From: Phycisphaerae bacterium
GTDB lineage: Bacteria > Planctomycetota > Phycisphaerae > Sedimentisphaerales > Anaerobacaceae
Reading direction: 5' to 3'
Length of the DNA: 34,994 bases
Assembly: GCA_018055905.1 (NCBI GenBank)
Contig: JAGPGT010000011.1
Span: forward strand, 1-34,994
Part shown: in pieces, positions 18,268 through 25,775 of the stretch
Position numbering within the stretch: the first letter of the stretch is position 1
Layout of the letters: each line of letters opens with the position of its first letter
Notes under the pieces: model-generated
The model's database searches: none
Seen by the model: only the letters and a program-made list of their open reading frames with translations
What the model was told of the DNA's origin: nothing
Translations under genes and position numbers: made by a program

Positions 18268-19002
18268 TTACTTTCCTTCCTGGACCTGTTTGAGTTTCTG
18301 GCTCAACAGGGCCGCCAACGCCGGTTCCTGGTTGGCCATCTCCGCGAGAACCTTGGCCTTGGTTCGATCTTGCATGAAGAATAGGATCTTGACGGCGTCG
18401 TCCAGGTTCGCGGCCGAAGCGGCGGTGCCGCCGGTTTTCGAGGTGCCAGTGGCCATATTGGTCAGGATCTGGCTGGCGCCTGCGGCGTCCATCTTGTCAT
18501 AGGCCGCTGCGATGGCCACCAGATTGGCCCTCTCCGCGGCCGCCACTTCCACTCGGGTTTTCAGGAGCAGTTCCCGCTCGCTCTTGATGTCCGCTACGCT
18601 GGCGGCCAGTTCCACACGCAGGTTGTTCAGCGTCTCGATGTCTTTCTTGAGCGTTTGTTGGGCGATCTGAAGCCGTTCTTTCTCTTTTTCGAGTTCCGCC
18701 GCTTTCTGGTTGTACTGCTGAATCTTCTCGCGGATCTCGATAACCAGTTCCTTGAGTTGTTCCTCGGTCATACTACGCGGGGCCGAGCCCTGTTCGACCG
18801 CCATGGCCAACGTCGGCGACAAGGTCGGCGGTGGGACTTGAGGCAGAACCCCCGGGGCGACATTTCCGCCCGGCATGGGAACGGATTGATTCGGTTCCGA
18901 GGCCGCAGCGGCAGTCGGGCGGGTGAACCATCCGGTGACGAAAGCCCCGGCAAAACTGGCCAATCCCACCATCGCGGCGATGATGATGACCTTCTTATTC
19001 AC
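18268..19002 (-). CDS. motE: MotE-like periplasmic/stator-associated protein
   Basis: 244 residues from a GTG preceded by GAGGAG at 8 bases. Layout: an N-terminal membrane anchor or signal (VIIIAAMVGLASFAGAFVTGWF), a proline-rich linker to about residue 70, a long coiled coil (about 75-165, rich in E, K, Q, L), and a C-terminal helical domain (about 165-240). The C-terminal domain has YDKMDAAGASQILTNM and VKILFFMQDRTKAKVLAEM, a pattern shared by MotE and the N-terminal domain of MgtE, and distantly FliG. MotE in Sinorhizobium acts as a periplasmic chaperone for the motility protein MotC. Its position between fliJ and motA supports a motor role here, but partner and function are inferred. A generic coiled-coil flagellar protein is the alternative. 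Confidence 0.7.
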   Translation of the reverse strand: MNKKVIIIAAMVGLASFAGAFVTGWFTRPTAAAASEPNQSVPMPGGNVAPGVLPQVPPPTLSPTLAMAVEQGSAPRSMTEEQLKELVIEIREKIQQYNQKAAELEKEKERLQIAQQTLKKDIETLNNLRVELAASVADIKSERELLLKTRVEVAAAERANLVAIAAAYDKMDAAGASQILTNMATGTSKTGGTAASAANLDDAVKILFFMQDRTKAKVLAEMANQEPALAALLSQKLKQVQEGK

Positions 19003-19066
19003 CTGTTCTGCTCCTCATAAAGCCATGTAGCGGCATCGATTTTCCGATTTCCCGGTTTTCGCACGC

Positions 19067-19516
19067 CTATTCGATGTTTTTCCGGCGGGCACAGGCGACG
19101 GTCGTCCGGTCGTCCAATTCCTTCTGTTCCAGCCGTTCTTGTTCTTGAATGTACTGTTCTTGGGCTTGGGCCCGGAGTTTCTCAAGGCCCTCCTTATACC
19201 GTCGGACGGCCAACAGCTCTGCGGCCTTTTCCCGGTGCCGGATTTCCAGGGTCGCGATCTCTTCCTGGAGCTTACGGATTCGTTCGTCGTCCACCGCCAC
19301 ACGCTGCAGGACGAAAGCCTGTGAGCTCAATCGTTCGGGCGACCGGTCGTTCCGGAGGTCCGCCAGCAGGTTTTCCAGGACCCGCTGACGCATGAGCATC
19401 TCGCCGCGTTTGGCGGTCAGGAGCTCGGTGAGCCGAAACAGCTCGGTTCGTCGGAGTTGCTCTTCTTTGGCCTTGACGTCCAGCACCCGCTGAAGACGCC
19501 ATACGAATCGTTTCAT
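19067..19516 (-). CDS. fliJ: Flagellar export protein FliJ
   Basis: 149 residues, almost entirely predicted coiled coil, as expected for FliJ. FliJ is the central stalk of the FliI ATPase ring that links it to FlhA and helps recycle chaperones. The N-terminus KRFVWRLQRVLDVKAKEEQLRR matches the family's F-x-x-L-x-x-VL-x-x-K-x-x-E pattern. The remainder has continuous heptads rich in L, E, R, Q and K to about residue 130, then a short basic tail. Sequence conservation in FliJ is low, so gene order is important: it starts 6 bases after fliI and precedes motE by 64 bases. Length is close to the usual 145-150. Confidence 0.88.
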   Translation of the reverse strand: MKRFVWRLQRVLDVKAKEEQLRRTELFRLTELLTAKRGEMLMRQRVLENLLADLRNDRSPERLSSQAFVLQRVAVDDERIRKLQEEIATLEIRHREKAAELLAVRRYKEGLEKLRAQAQEQYIQEQERLEQKELDDRTTVACARRKNIE

Positions 19517-19522
19517 TCCTCA

Positions 19523-20884
19523 TCATCCATTTTTACCGGTCAGAAGCTTGTCCCATGCGCGCGTGATGGCCAGGAGCTGTTTGACAGTCTCCTCGAACGG
19601 GGTCCTCTGACGCATCGGCTGCCTGAGAAATTCATTGATCCTGTCGATCAGGCTGACGGCTCCGTCGATCCGCCGGTTGCTGCCGGGCGAGAAGGCACCG
19701 ATGTTGATCAGATCTTCCGCATCCGCGTAGGTTGCGTAGATTTCCCGGAGTTTCTGCGCTGCGGCACGATGTTCCTCGCTGACCACGGCCGACATCAGCC
19801 GGCTGATGCTCCGCAGGATGTCCACCGCGGGATAATGCCCTCGGTCGGCCAACTTGCGGGACAGGACAATGTGCCCGTCCAGCAAACTGCGGGCACTGTC
19901 GGCCACCGGGTCCGTCAGATCGTCGTTTTCGACCAGGACGGTGAGAATGCCTGTGATGCTCCCCGTTTGGGAACAGCCTAATCGTTCGATCAGCCGGGGC
20001 ATCAGTGCAAAGACGCTGGGACAATAGCCCTTTGTCGCCGGCGGTTCTCCCGCCGCCAGGCCGATCTCCCGCTGGGCCTGCGCGAACCGCGTCAAGGAGT
20101 CCATCATGAACAGGACGTTCTGGGATCTTTCGCGGAAGTACTCGGCGATGGTCACCGCGACAAAGGCCGCTTTGACTCTTTGAATCGGAGGGGTGTCGCT
20201 GGTGGCGACAACCACCACGCTGCGGGCCAGGCCTTCCGGCCCCAGGTTTTCTTCGAGGAACTCCCGCACCTCGCGACCTCGCTCGCCGATCAGGGCCACG
20301 ACGTTGACCGCGGCGTCGCTGGAGACGGCGATATCGCCGAGCAGGACGCTTTTGCCCACACCGCTGCCGGCGAAGATGCCGATCCTCTGGCCCCGGGCGG
20401 TGGTGATGACGCCGTCGATAGAGCGAATCCCCAACGCCAGCGGCTGGGTGATTTTCTCCCGACTCAACGGCGGCGGGCTCTCCACATCCAGAGGGCATTT
20501 GTCGCCCTCGGGCAGGGGGCCTTTCCCGTCGATCGGCTCGCCCAGGCCGTTAAGCACGCGTCCAAGCACCTTTTCGCTGAGCAGGATATGTCGCGGCGTT
20601 GTTCTGGCGGTCACGGCGTCGCCGGGTGAGACACCCTCGATGTGTTCCAGAGGCAACAGAATCAGATGGTCCTGACGGAATCCGACCACTTGAGCGAGGA
20701 TACGCCGTCCGTCGCGGGTGTGAATACCGCACAGCGAGCCCAATCCCAACACCGGGCCGGCCGATTCCACGGTCGAACCGGTGACACGGACCACGTAGCC
20801 CTGGCAATCCATCAGATTGACGGTCTCGAGGGCCGAGTAGAACTTGGCGAAATCGATTGTTCGGCGGCTCAGGGTTTCCGGCAT
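19523..20884 (-). CDS. fliI: Flagellum-specific export ATPase FliI
   Basis: 453 residues. FliI is the hexameric ATPase that unfolds and feeds substrates to the flagellar type III gate. It resembles the F1 beta subunit. The P-loop is GIFAGSGVGKS with the catalytic lysine at residue 178, followed by the family's LIGERGREVREF. Walker B is VLFMMDSLTRFAQAQREIG with its aspartate at 262. GEPPATKGYCPSVF and the C-terminal LVENDDLTDPVADSARSLLDGHIVLSR block, which separate FliI/SctN from F1 and Rho, are intact. The N-terminal beta-barrel region runs to about residue 100 and includes GEPIDGKGPLP just beyond it. FliI rather than virulence SctN is chosen from the neighbours fliH and fliJ. It follows fliH by 3 bases. 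Confidence 0.97.
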   Translation of the reverse strand: MPETLSRRTIDFAKFYSALETVNLMDCQGYVVRVTGSTVESAGPVLGLGSLCGIHTRDGRRILAQVVGFRQDHLILLPLEHIEGVSPGDAVTARTTPRHILLSEKVLGRVLNGLGEPIDGKGPLPEGDKCPLDVESPPPLSREKITQPLALGIRSIDGVITTARGQRIGIFAGSGVGKSVLLGDIAVSSDAAVNVVALIGERGREVREFLEENLGPEGLARSVVVVATSDTPPIQRVKAAFVAVTIAEYFRERSQNVLFMMDSLTRFAQAQREIGLAAGEPPATKGYCPSVFALMPRLIERLGCSQTGSITGILTVLVENDDLTDPVADSARSLLDGHIVLSRKLADRGHYPAVDILRSISRLMSAVVSEEHRAAAQKLREIYATYADAEDLINIGAFSPGSNRRIDGAVSLIDRINEFLRQPMRQRTPFEETVKQLLAITRAWDKLLTGKNG

Positions 20885-20887
20885 GGG

Positions 20888-21499
20888 TTATTTCACTTTC
20901 AAGAGCGCATCGTGAATATGCTCGAGGTGCTCTTCGATGAACGATTTGACGATCCCCTTGGGGGTTTCCACAAGGCATTCGCCCCGGCCGATGCTCCAGT
21001 CGGCCGTGAAGGTCAATTCGGCAAAGGGAGTGTCGGGATTCTCCTGCTGATACCGTTGGCAGGCGCCGAGGTCTTCCGGGTTCAATCGAATCACGATCTC
21101 CTGACGGGTAGGCGCGCCTTTGAGCGCCTCTTCAACGATGGCCTGGATGTCGTAGTCGCCTTGCGTTACCTTGTGATGGAGGATTTTTCGGGCGATTTCG
21201 ATCGCGAGCTTGACGATGTCCGCATGGCTGGTGGCCAAGGTTTCCTGATAGAGTTTTTCGAGATTGGCTGCGATCGCGTTAACGGTCTGACAGGCCTGCG
21301 AGAACTGGTTCTTCTGCCGATCGAGTTCGGCGGCCATCCGGATTCTCTCCGCCTGAATGAGGCTCTCGATCCGCTCCGTTGCCGTTGGCGACTGCGGGTT
21401 TTGCGTCGAAACGGAGGCATCGTTCATCCTGGCGGCGGCCTCCGCAATTCGAACGGTCGCGATTCGTCGAGCGAGTTGAATGGTCGGCAGTCCCGGCAT
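20888..21499 (-). CDS. fliH: Flagellar assembly protein FliH
   Basis: 203 residues. FliH is the elongated dimeric partner of FliI that tethers the ATPase to the C-ring. The central part (about 40-100) is a long charged helix, and the C-terminal domain begins DIVKLAIEIARKILHHKV, which is typical of FliH and of the related V-ATPase E subunit. It is followed by VEEALKGAP, IVIRLNPEDL, and a closing GRGECLVETPKGIVKSFIEEHLEHI, where the G-G-x-x-VET-x-xG pattern marks the family. GAGGAAG within the end of fliG acts as ribosome-binding site about 9 bases before ATG. It lies between fliG (3 bases upstream) and fliI (3 bases downstream), the standard order. Confidence 0.93.
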   Translation of the reverse strand: MPGLPTIQLARRIATVRIAEAAARMNDASVSTQNPQSPTATERIESLIQAERIRMAAELDRQKNQFSQACQTVNAIAANLEKLYQETLATSHADIVKLAIEIARKILHHKVTQGDYDIQAIVEEALKGAPTRQEIVIRLNPEDLGACQRYQQENPDTPFAELTFTADWSIGRGECLVETPKGIVKSFIEEHLEHIHDALLKVK

Positions 21500-21502
21500 C
21501 GT

Positions 21503-22501
21503 TTATTCTTCCTCGAACGTCAATTCGCCCTTGCGGTTGAGTTCGCGCATGGCGGCGACGATCTTTTCGCGGGCTTCCCGCACGTCTTCCTTCTTCGGGG
21601 AAGACATCAACGACGCCTCTTCGGCCACCATGGTCGCGGCTCGCTCAGAAATGTTGGATTTGATCTTGGAACTGAATTCCTCGGGGGCTTCGTGGAGGGC
21701 CAGCGCCAGTTGCCGTTCGTCCAAGCCCCGCAAGGCCTGCTGGAGGGAACGGTCCCCTACCATGGGAAGGTCCTCCCAGGTGATCATCAGATTGGTAATC
21801 TTCTCTGCGGCCTCCTGATCCTTCTGTCCGATGGCTTCCAACACCCCGTCGCGGACCTCTTTTTCCAGGTTTCTGACAATGACCGCTACTTTACGAAGGG
21901 CCTGTTCCGGCCGGGCCTGAACGGCACCGGCGTTCTGTGTTTCCGCAGCTTCCAGACGGGTGCGGACCATCTGGGCGATTCGCATCCGAGCCTCCGGCGG
22001 GACGCTGCCGACGCTGGTCATCCGGCTGATCACGCTGACCCGCACATCTTCGCTGAGTTGTCCGAGCACTTCCGATCCCCGGCGGGGGGGCAACTCGGAC
22101 AAGACAACCGCGATCGCCTGTGGATGCTCGGTCTCCAACACCGCTTTGAGGCTCTGCAAATCCGCCGACCGGAGGGACATGAACGGGTCCCGTTTTTGCA
22201 GAAGATCCTGAATTTCCTGCTGAATTCGTCGGGCCTGTTCCTCGCCAACCGTGTTGCGAAGCATCTCTTTGAGGAAAGTCTTGAAGCTGAAGGTTGAATC
22301 CTTCTGGAGCGATTTGGCGAACTGCCGTGCGACGTCTGCGGTTTGCCGGTCGTTCCGCTGGCCCGCAGCATCCAGGTAGCTCAGTTCCACCGCCAATTCC
22401 TGCACGGTCTTGGGGTCAACGCCTTTGAGCAGTTCCGCCGCGGTGGCGGCGTCGAGTGTCGTCAGAAGCAACGCAGCTTTTTGTTTACCGGTCAGAGGCA
22501 C
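21503..22501 (-). CDS. fliG: Flagellar motor switch protein FliG
   Basis: 332 residues from a GTG. AAAAGGAG overlapping the end of fliF lies about 10 bases before it and supports this start. FliG is the rotor protein that contacts MotA and sits on FliF. The N-domain starts LTGKQKAALLLTTLDAATAAELLKG. The middle domain carries the hallmark EHPQAIAVVLSELPP (the EHPQ motif). The armadillo-like repeats and C-terminal torque helices are present, including NLMITWEDLPMVGDRSLQQALRGLD and AAxMVAEEASLMSSPKKEDVREAREKIV. Length is that of typical FliG (about 330). FliM and FliN, which complete the C-ring, are not in this window. Confidence 0.97.
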   Translation of the reverse strand: MPLTGKQKAALLLTTLDAATAAELLKGVDPKTVQELAVELSYLDAAGQRNDRQTADVARQFAKSLQKDSTFSFKTFLKEMLRNTVGEEQARRIQQEIQDLLQKRDPFMSLRSADLQSLKAVLETEHPQAIAVVLSELPPRRGSEVLGQLSEDVRVSVISRMTSVGSVPPEARMRIAQMVRTRLEAAETQNAGAVQARPEQALRKVAVIVRNLEKEVRDGVLEAIGQKDQEAAEKITNLMITWEDLPMVGDRSLQQALRGLDERQLALALHEAPEEFSSKIKSNISERAATMVAEEASLMSSPKKEDVREAREKIVAAMRELNRKGELTFEEE

Positions 22502-22508
22502 GGTCGAT

Positions 22509-23993
22509 CTACTCCTTTTCTTCGATCCAGCTCAGGAACATCTGCCTGACCTGATCGGGATTCTGTTTCAGGGCGCTGGCGATTTGACGTCGCACGAACA
22601 GCGGTTCGGCGATCGCTTCGCCCGCCGGAAGCAGGCCCTCGGCCCCTGCACCCCCCGACAGCTGACCTTGGTTCCCTGCAAATGCCGCCTGGTTTCGGGC
22701 TCGGCTGAAGATCCGCAGAACCACCACGGCGCAGACAGCCATGACGCCCAGGGAAAGTTGACGAGCTATCGCCAAATAGCGCGGCCAGGAGGATTCTACT
22801 TCCTCAATGACGGCTTCGGTCGATCGGTGGAACCGGGCATTGACGACTTTGAGGGAATCGGTCTCTTTCAACCCCAGTGCCGTACGGATGACCTGTTCGA
22901 CGTCCGTCAAGCTCATAAGCATCGCAGGCTGCCCGCCTGCGCCGGGCTGGTTGACGTCGGTCGTCAGATCGACGAAAGCCGCCACGGACAACGAGCGGAT
23001 TTCGCCCGGAAGCACAGTCTGCTGCTTGACGGTTTTGCCGACTTGGTACTCGGTGATGACGGTTTCATCCTTCTTGGTGGAGCCGCCAGGGGTCTTCTGT
23101 CCGGCGCCCACCTCGGAATTGCTCGTCACCTCCTCTTTTGTCGCGACCTTGGCCTTGGGGTCATAGGTCTCCGTGATTGTGCTGATGCTGTTCATGTCGA
23201 TCACGGCACTGACCTGAACGGTGGCCCGTCCGGGGCCGAGAACGCGGGTCAGCATGTCCTCGGCCTTGCGAACGAGGCCCTGTTCGACGCGTTCCTTGTA
23301 GTCCTGCGCGGTGCTGGCGCCGGAGGCCAGAGTGGAATCCCCCTTGCCCGAGAGGAGCCGGCCGTCGCTGTCGACAATTGTGACGTTTTCGGATTTGAGG
23401 CCTTTGACGCTACCGGAGACAAGGTGGGTAATTGCGGCGATGTTGGTTCCGCTGAGGCGATAACCGGGGCGAAGCCGCAGCACCACCGAGGCCGTCGTCT
23501 GTTCGGCGTCGGAGCTGAAGAGCCTCTGTTCCGGGGTAACGATGTGGATTCTTGCATGGGCCACACCGTCGATCATCTGGATACTCTTGGCCAGCTCGTC
23601 CTGGAGTGCGCGTTTGAGGTTGACGTTCTGGACGAAGGGGCTGATACCGATCTTCTCGTCGTCGAAGAGTTTGTATCCGTTTTGTTCGCCCGCCGGGAGC
23701 CCGTCCTTCGCCAAGTCCAGGCGGATCTGATAGACCAATTCGCGAGGGACGTAAATCGTGCTGCCCCCGTCCCGAAGTTCGTAGGCGATCTTTTTCTCGG
23801 AGATCTTCTCGATGATTTTGGCCGCTTCGGAAGGCGTCAGATCCTGATACAACATCCGCAGGTCGGGCTTTTGGGCCCAGTGAACCAGCAGTGTGCCGAT
23901 CAACAGGGCCGCCAGCACCACCGCGGCCAGCAGCACCCGTTGTACCAGGCTGATTTTCTGCCAAATCAGGATGAGCTTTTGCAGGTACCCCAT
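22509..23993 (-). CDS. fliF: Flagellar MS-ring protein FliF
   Basis: 494 residues, somewhat shorter than the usual 530-570. FliF forms the MS ring in the inner membrane that houses the export gate. A first membrane helix lies at about 18-40 (VQRVLLAAVVLAALLIGTLLV). The periplasmic ring-building motifs follow: LYQDLTPSEAAKIIEKI, VPRELVYQIRLDLAKDGLP, then VNLKRALQDELAKSIQMIDGVAHARIHIVTPEQ and the VLRLRPG...IAAITHLVSGSVKGL stretch. A second helix lies near 425-445. The last residues (FVRRQIASALKQNPDQVRQMFLSWIEE) correspond to the FliG-binding tail. No clear Shine-Dalgarno precedes the ATG. It is separated from fliE by about 100 bases that hold no gene. Confidence 0.96.
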   Translation of the reverse strand: MGYLQKLILIWQKISLVQRVLLAAVVLAALLIGTLLVHWAQKPDLRMLYQDLTPSEAAKIIEKISEKKIAYELRDGGSTIYVPRELVYQIRLDLAKDGLPAGEQNGYKLFDDEKIGISPFVQNVNLKRALQDELAKSIQMIDGVAHARIHIVTPEQRLFSSDAEQTTASVVLRLRPGYRLSGTNIAAITHLVSGSVKGLKSENVTIVDSDGRLLSGKGDSTLASGASTAQDYKERVEQGLVRKAEDMLTRVLGPGRATVQVSAVIDMNSISTITETYDPKAKVATKEEVTSNSEVGAGQKTPGGSTKKDETVITEYQVGKTVKQQTVLPGEIRSLSVAAFVDLTTDVNQPGAGGQPAMLMSLTDVEQVIRTALGLKETDSLKVVNARFHRSTEAVIEEVESSWPRYLAIARQLSLGVMAVCAVVVLRIFSRARNQAAFAGNQGQLSGGAGAEGLLPAGEAIAEPLFVRRQIASALKQNPDQVRQMFLSWIEEKE

Positions 23994-24092
23994 GTGAGTT
24001 CATTATTGACGCTGATTGTCGGTTGGTTTTTGGGGGAGCTCAGCAGATCGGCTTTTTCCCCTCGACCCTCAGGCATGAACAATCCAAAACCT

Positions 24093-24404
24093 CTATATCT
24101 GCATGTTCATCGTCTGTTTATATGCTTCAATCAGCTTGTTCCGGACGCCGACCAGGACTTTGAAACTGACGTCGGCCTTTGCCACCGCCGCGACCACCGA
24201 GTTGATGTCGTTGGTCTTTCCGGTCAAGAGATCCTGGATGGAGGCGTCCGACGCATTCTGCAACTCGTTGACTTTGGACACGTATTTCCCGGCGGTCTCA
24301 ACCGCTTGTACAAAAGTCGACTTGCCGGGGGTCGCCGGCGCCTGAGGCATTGGCGCCTGGATATTCGGCATGCCGGAACTGACGTTGGGATCAAAATTGA
24401 TCAT
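24093..24404 (-). CDS. fliE: Flagellar hook-basal body protein FliE
   Basis: 103 residues from the ATG at 24404, chosen over a TTG two codons upstream because GAGAGGG lies 7 bases before it. FliE is the first protein exported and joins the MS ring to the rod. The N-terminal 35 residues are P/M/Q-rich and variable. The conserved core begins FVQAVETAGKYVSKVNELQNASDASIQDLLTG. It ends with the family's INSVVAAVAKADVSFKVLVGVRNKLIEAYKQTMNMQI, where the A-D-V-S-F-K-x-x-VxVRNKL-x-EAY pattern is diagnostic. It lies in the standard flgB-flgC-fliE-fliF order, 52 bases after flgC. Confidence 0.96.
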   Translation of the reverse strand: MINFDPNVSSGMPNIQAPMPQAPATPGKSTFVQAVETAGKYVSKVNELQNASDASIQDLLTGKTNDINSVVAAVAKADVSFKVLVGVRNKLIEAYKQTMNMQI

Positions 24405-24456
24405 CTTCAAACCCTCTCAATGCGGGCCCTACGCGATCCATCGCGAAGGGGCGTTG

Positions 24457-24861
24457 TTATCGGAGCAGTTCGAGCGTTGTCTCCACCATTTTCTGGTAAC
24501 GTTTCAGGATGGCCGCGTTGGCCTGGTAGGCCCGGCTCGCGACGTTGAGATTCATCATTTCCACAGGCAGGTGTACGTTGGGCATAACAATGTAGCCTTG
24601 GGCGTCGGCCTGCGGGTGGCCCGGATCGTAAATCCGCTGCAGCGCGCTCATGTCCGGCACGACGTCTTCCACCGTGACGCCGCTGACACCTTCATTCTCG
24701 CTTCGGAGGATCGGCTGGAGCCGGCGGTAAGGCTGCCCCTGCCCGGCGTCGATTGTGCGGGCGTTGGCGATGTTCGAGGAGATGACCTCCATGGACTTGT
24801 CGTGGGCCCGCATGCCGGAGACCGAGATGTCGACCGGACCGAACAATCTTTCCACTGCCAT
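24457..24861 (-). CDS. flgC: Flagellar basal-body rod protein FlgC
   Basis: 134 residues, the normal FlgC length. FlgC is one of the proximal rod proteins. The N-terminal rod signature is clear: ISVSGMRAHDKSMEVISSNIANARTID, with the SSNIAN-A motif shared by axial proteins. The middle includes VEDVVPDMSALQRIYDPGHPQADAQGYIVMPNV, close to the FlgC consensus Y-x-P-x-HP-x-A-D-x-x-GYV-x-x-PNV. The C-terminal helix is VEMMNLNVASRAYQANAAILKRYQKMVETTLELL, typical of the D0 domain. AAAGGA lies 9 bases before ATG. It follows flgB by 66 bases. Confidence 0.97.
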   Translation of the reverse strand: MAVERLFGPVDISVSGMRAHDKSMEVISSNIANARTIDAGQGQPYRRLQPILRSENEGVSGVTVEDVVPDMSALQRIYDPGHPQADAQGYIVMPNVHLPVEMMNLNVASRAYQANAAILKRYQKMVETTLELLR

Positions 24862-24927
24862 CGCGTCGAATCCTTTCTATTCTCTTACGTGATCGTCTGG
24901 CGTTCTCTGACGAAGTCGAATGGCCGA

Positions 24928-25290
24928 CTACCCCTGAACGCCGATGGCGGTTTCCATCTGTGCGAATTTCCTTCGCAGAAGTCGGGTGTAGGCTGCGTGA
25001 CGCAGCGAGTTCTTGAGCATCTCGCCGATTTCGGCCTCCAGGTTGACGTCGTTGCCGTTGGATTTCAACGGCGTTGTCCTGGGTTGGTGAATCTCCGGCT
25101 CAATGTCCTGCCCCTTCGTAGAATCCGGAGACTTCATGGCTTTGTCCAGCAGGTCCTCGAATCGAATGTCGAGCCGTCGATACCCGGGCGTCTCAATGTT
25201 GGCTATGTTGCTGGCGATCACGTGCTGGCGGAGTCCTTCCGCCTTGATTCCCATCTCCAACAATCTTACGATGTCGATCGAGTTCGCCAT
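24928..25290 (-). CDS. flgB: Flagellar basal-body rod protein FlgB
   Basis: 120 residues. FlgB is the most proximal rod protein and the first gene of the operon. The N-terminus reads IVRLLEMGIKAEGLRQHVIASNIANIETPGYRRLDIRFEDLL, containing the axial-protein motif SNIAN-x-ETPGY. The middle has VNLEAEIGEMLKNSLRHAAYTRLLRRKF, matching FlgB's V-x-L-E-x-E-x-x-x-x-x-x-N-x-x-x-Y motif. Length is slightly short of the common 130. AGAAAGG stands 7 bases before ATG. A near-consensus sigma-54 promoter starts 84 bases upstream, with a leader hairpin between. Confidence 0.96.
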   Translation of the reverse strand: MANSIDIVRLLEMGIKAEGLRQHVIASNIANIETPGYRRLDIRFEDLLDKAMKSPDSTKGQDIEPEIHQPRTTPLKSNGNDVNLEAEIGEMLKNSLRHAAYTRLLRRKFAQMETAIGVQG

Positions 25291-25310
25291 GTTCAGGCCT
25301 TTCTCCTAAG

Positions 25311-25329
25311 GGCCCGACTTGTCGGGTCC
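25311..25329 (-). repeat. Leader hairpin between the sigma-54 promoter and flgB
   Basis: On the minus strand the sequence reads GGACCCGACAAGTCGGGCC. CCCGAC and GTCGGG form a perfect inverted repeat around AA, extended by outer GG/CC past a mismatch. It falls inside the 5' leader, some 20 bases before the flgB start and just ahead of its ribosome-binding site. It could stabilise the leader or serve as a protein-binding palindrome. No T-run follows, so it is not read as a terminator. Confidence 0.5.
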
Positions 25330-25373
25330 TACCGTCGAACATTCCTGCGTAGATTATGTGTCCCTTCAAGAGC

Positions 25374-25389
25374 AGCAACATGCGTGCCA
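25374..25389 (-). promoter_or_regulatory. Sigma-54 (RpoN) promoter for the flgB operon
   Basis: On the minus strand the sequence is TGGCAC-GCATG-TTGCT, with T immediately upstream. This fits the -24/-12 consensus YTGGCACG-N4-TTGCW at every key base. GG and GC are separated by exactly 10 bases, the strict spacing RpoN requires. The -12 element lies about 85 bases before flgB, giving a leader of roughly 70 bases. RpoN promoters need an AAA+ enhancer-binding activator, such as FleQ/FlrC-type regulators in other flagellar systems; none is encoded here. Confidence 0.85.
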
Positions 25390-25727
25390 AGATAGGGGGA
25401 TGTCGATGTCGGTCGGATCAATTCCGGAGATTGAGACCGAGATAGCAAGACTGAATCTGCGATGGAAGAACCGTTCCGTGACGAGGATCGAGCATGCGCC
25501 CTACCGGGGTGTCAGGTTTCTATACAAGCGGATGACTTATTTGACACCGATTGTCGTCGCCGAACAAGTCGGTCTTCGGAAGAATCCTCCCTTTGAAAGA
25601 ACAAACTTCCGGTATCGGTCTTCTTGCCAGTGGGATTCTCCGGAAGATGGGTTTTCTTCTTCTCTGATTGTAACTTCCCATGAAATAAAAACTTAGATCT
25701 TATCGCAGATGTGGGATCGTTGTCTTT
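25390..25727. promoter_or_regulatory. Spacer between divergent sigma-54 promoters with inverted repeats
   Basis: These 338 bases hold no gene I can support. Their composition is more A/T-rich than the flanks. Two inverted repeats stand out. ACCGA-TTGT at 25546-25554 pairs with ACAA-G-TCGGT at 25564-25573, a nine-pair palindrome with one bulged base. TCGGTC at 25409-25414 pairs with GACCGA at 25435-25440. Repeated TCCGGAAG/TCGGAAGA-like words occur around 25577-25660. This is where enhancer-binding activators of both RpoN promoters would be expected to bind, so these are candidate activator sites. The assignment is inference from position. Confidence 0.4.
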
Positions 25728-25743
25728 TGGCACACGGCTTGCT
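25728..25743 (+). promoter_or_regulatory. Sigma-54 (RpoN) promoter for fliK
   Basis: TGGCAC-ACGGC-TTGCT with T upstream matches the RpoN -24/-12 consensus apart from the base after CAC, with the obligatory 10 bases between GG and GC. The -12 element ends 32 bases before the fliK ATG, so the leader would be only about 20 bases, still covering AAAGGG at 25762-25767. It faces away from the flgB promoter, from which it is about 340 bases distant. Confidence 0.85.
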
Positions 25744-25775
25744 AAGTCTTTGCCGACTCTTAAAGGGTATCAACC

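Noticed and set aside
20642-22297. 551-codon plus-strand ORF opposite fliI, fliH and fliG
   Set aside because: Antisense shadow; it crosses three real genes and their boundaries and has no motif or ribosome-binding site.
22410-24548. 712-codon plus-strand ORF opposite fliF/fliE/flgC
   Set aside because: It lies wholly antisense to well-recognised flagellar genes. Its translation shows no familiar motif and fits the antisense shadow expected from GC-rich codon use.
25319-25696. 125-codon ORF in the region between flgB and fliK
   Set aside because: It overlaps the flgB sigma-54 promoter, has no ribosome-binding site or recognised motif, and the region is better explained as regulatory.
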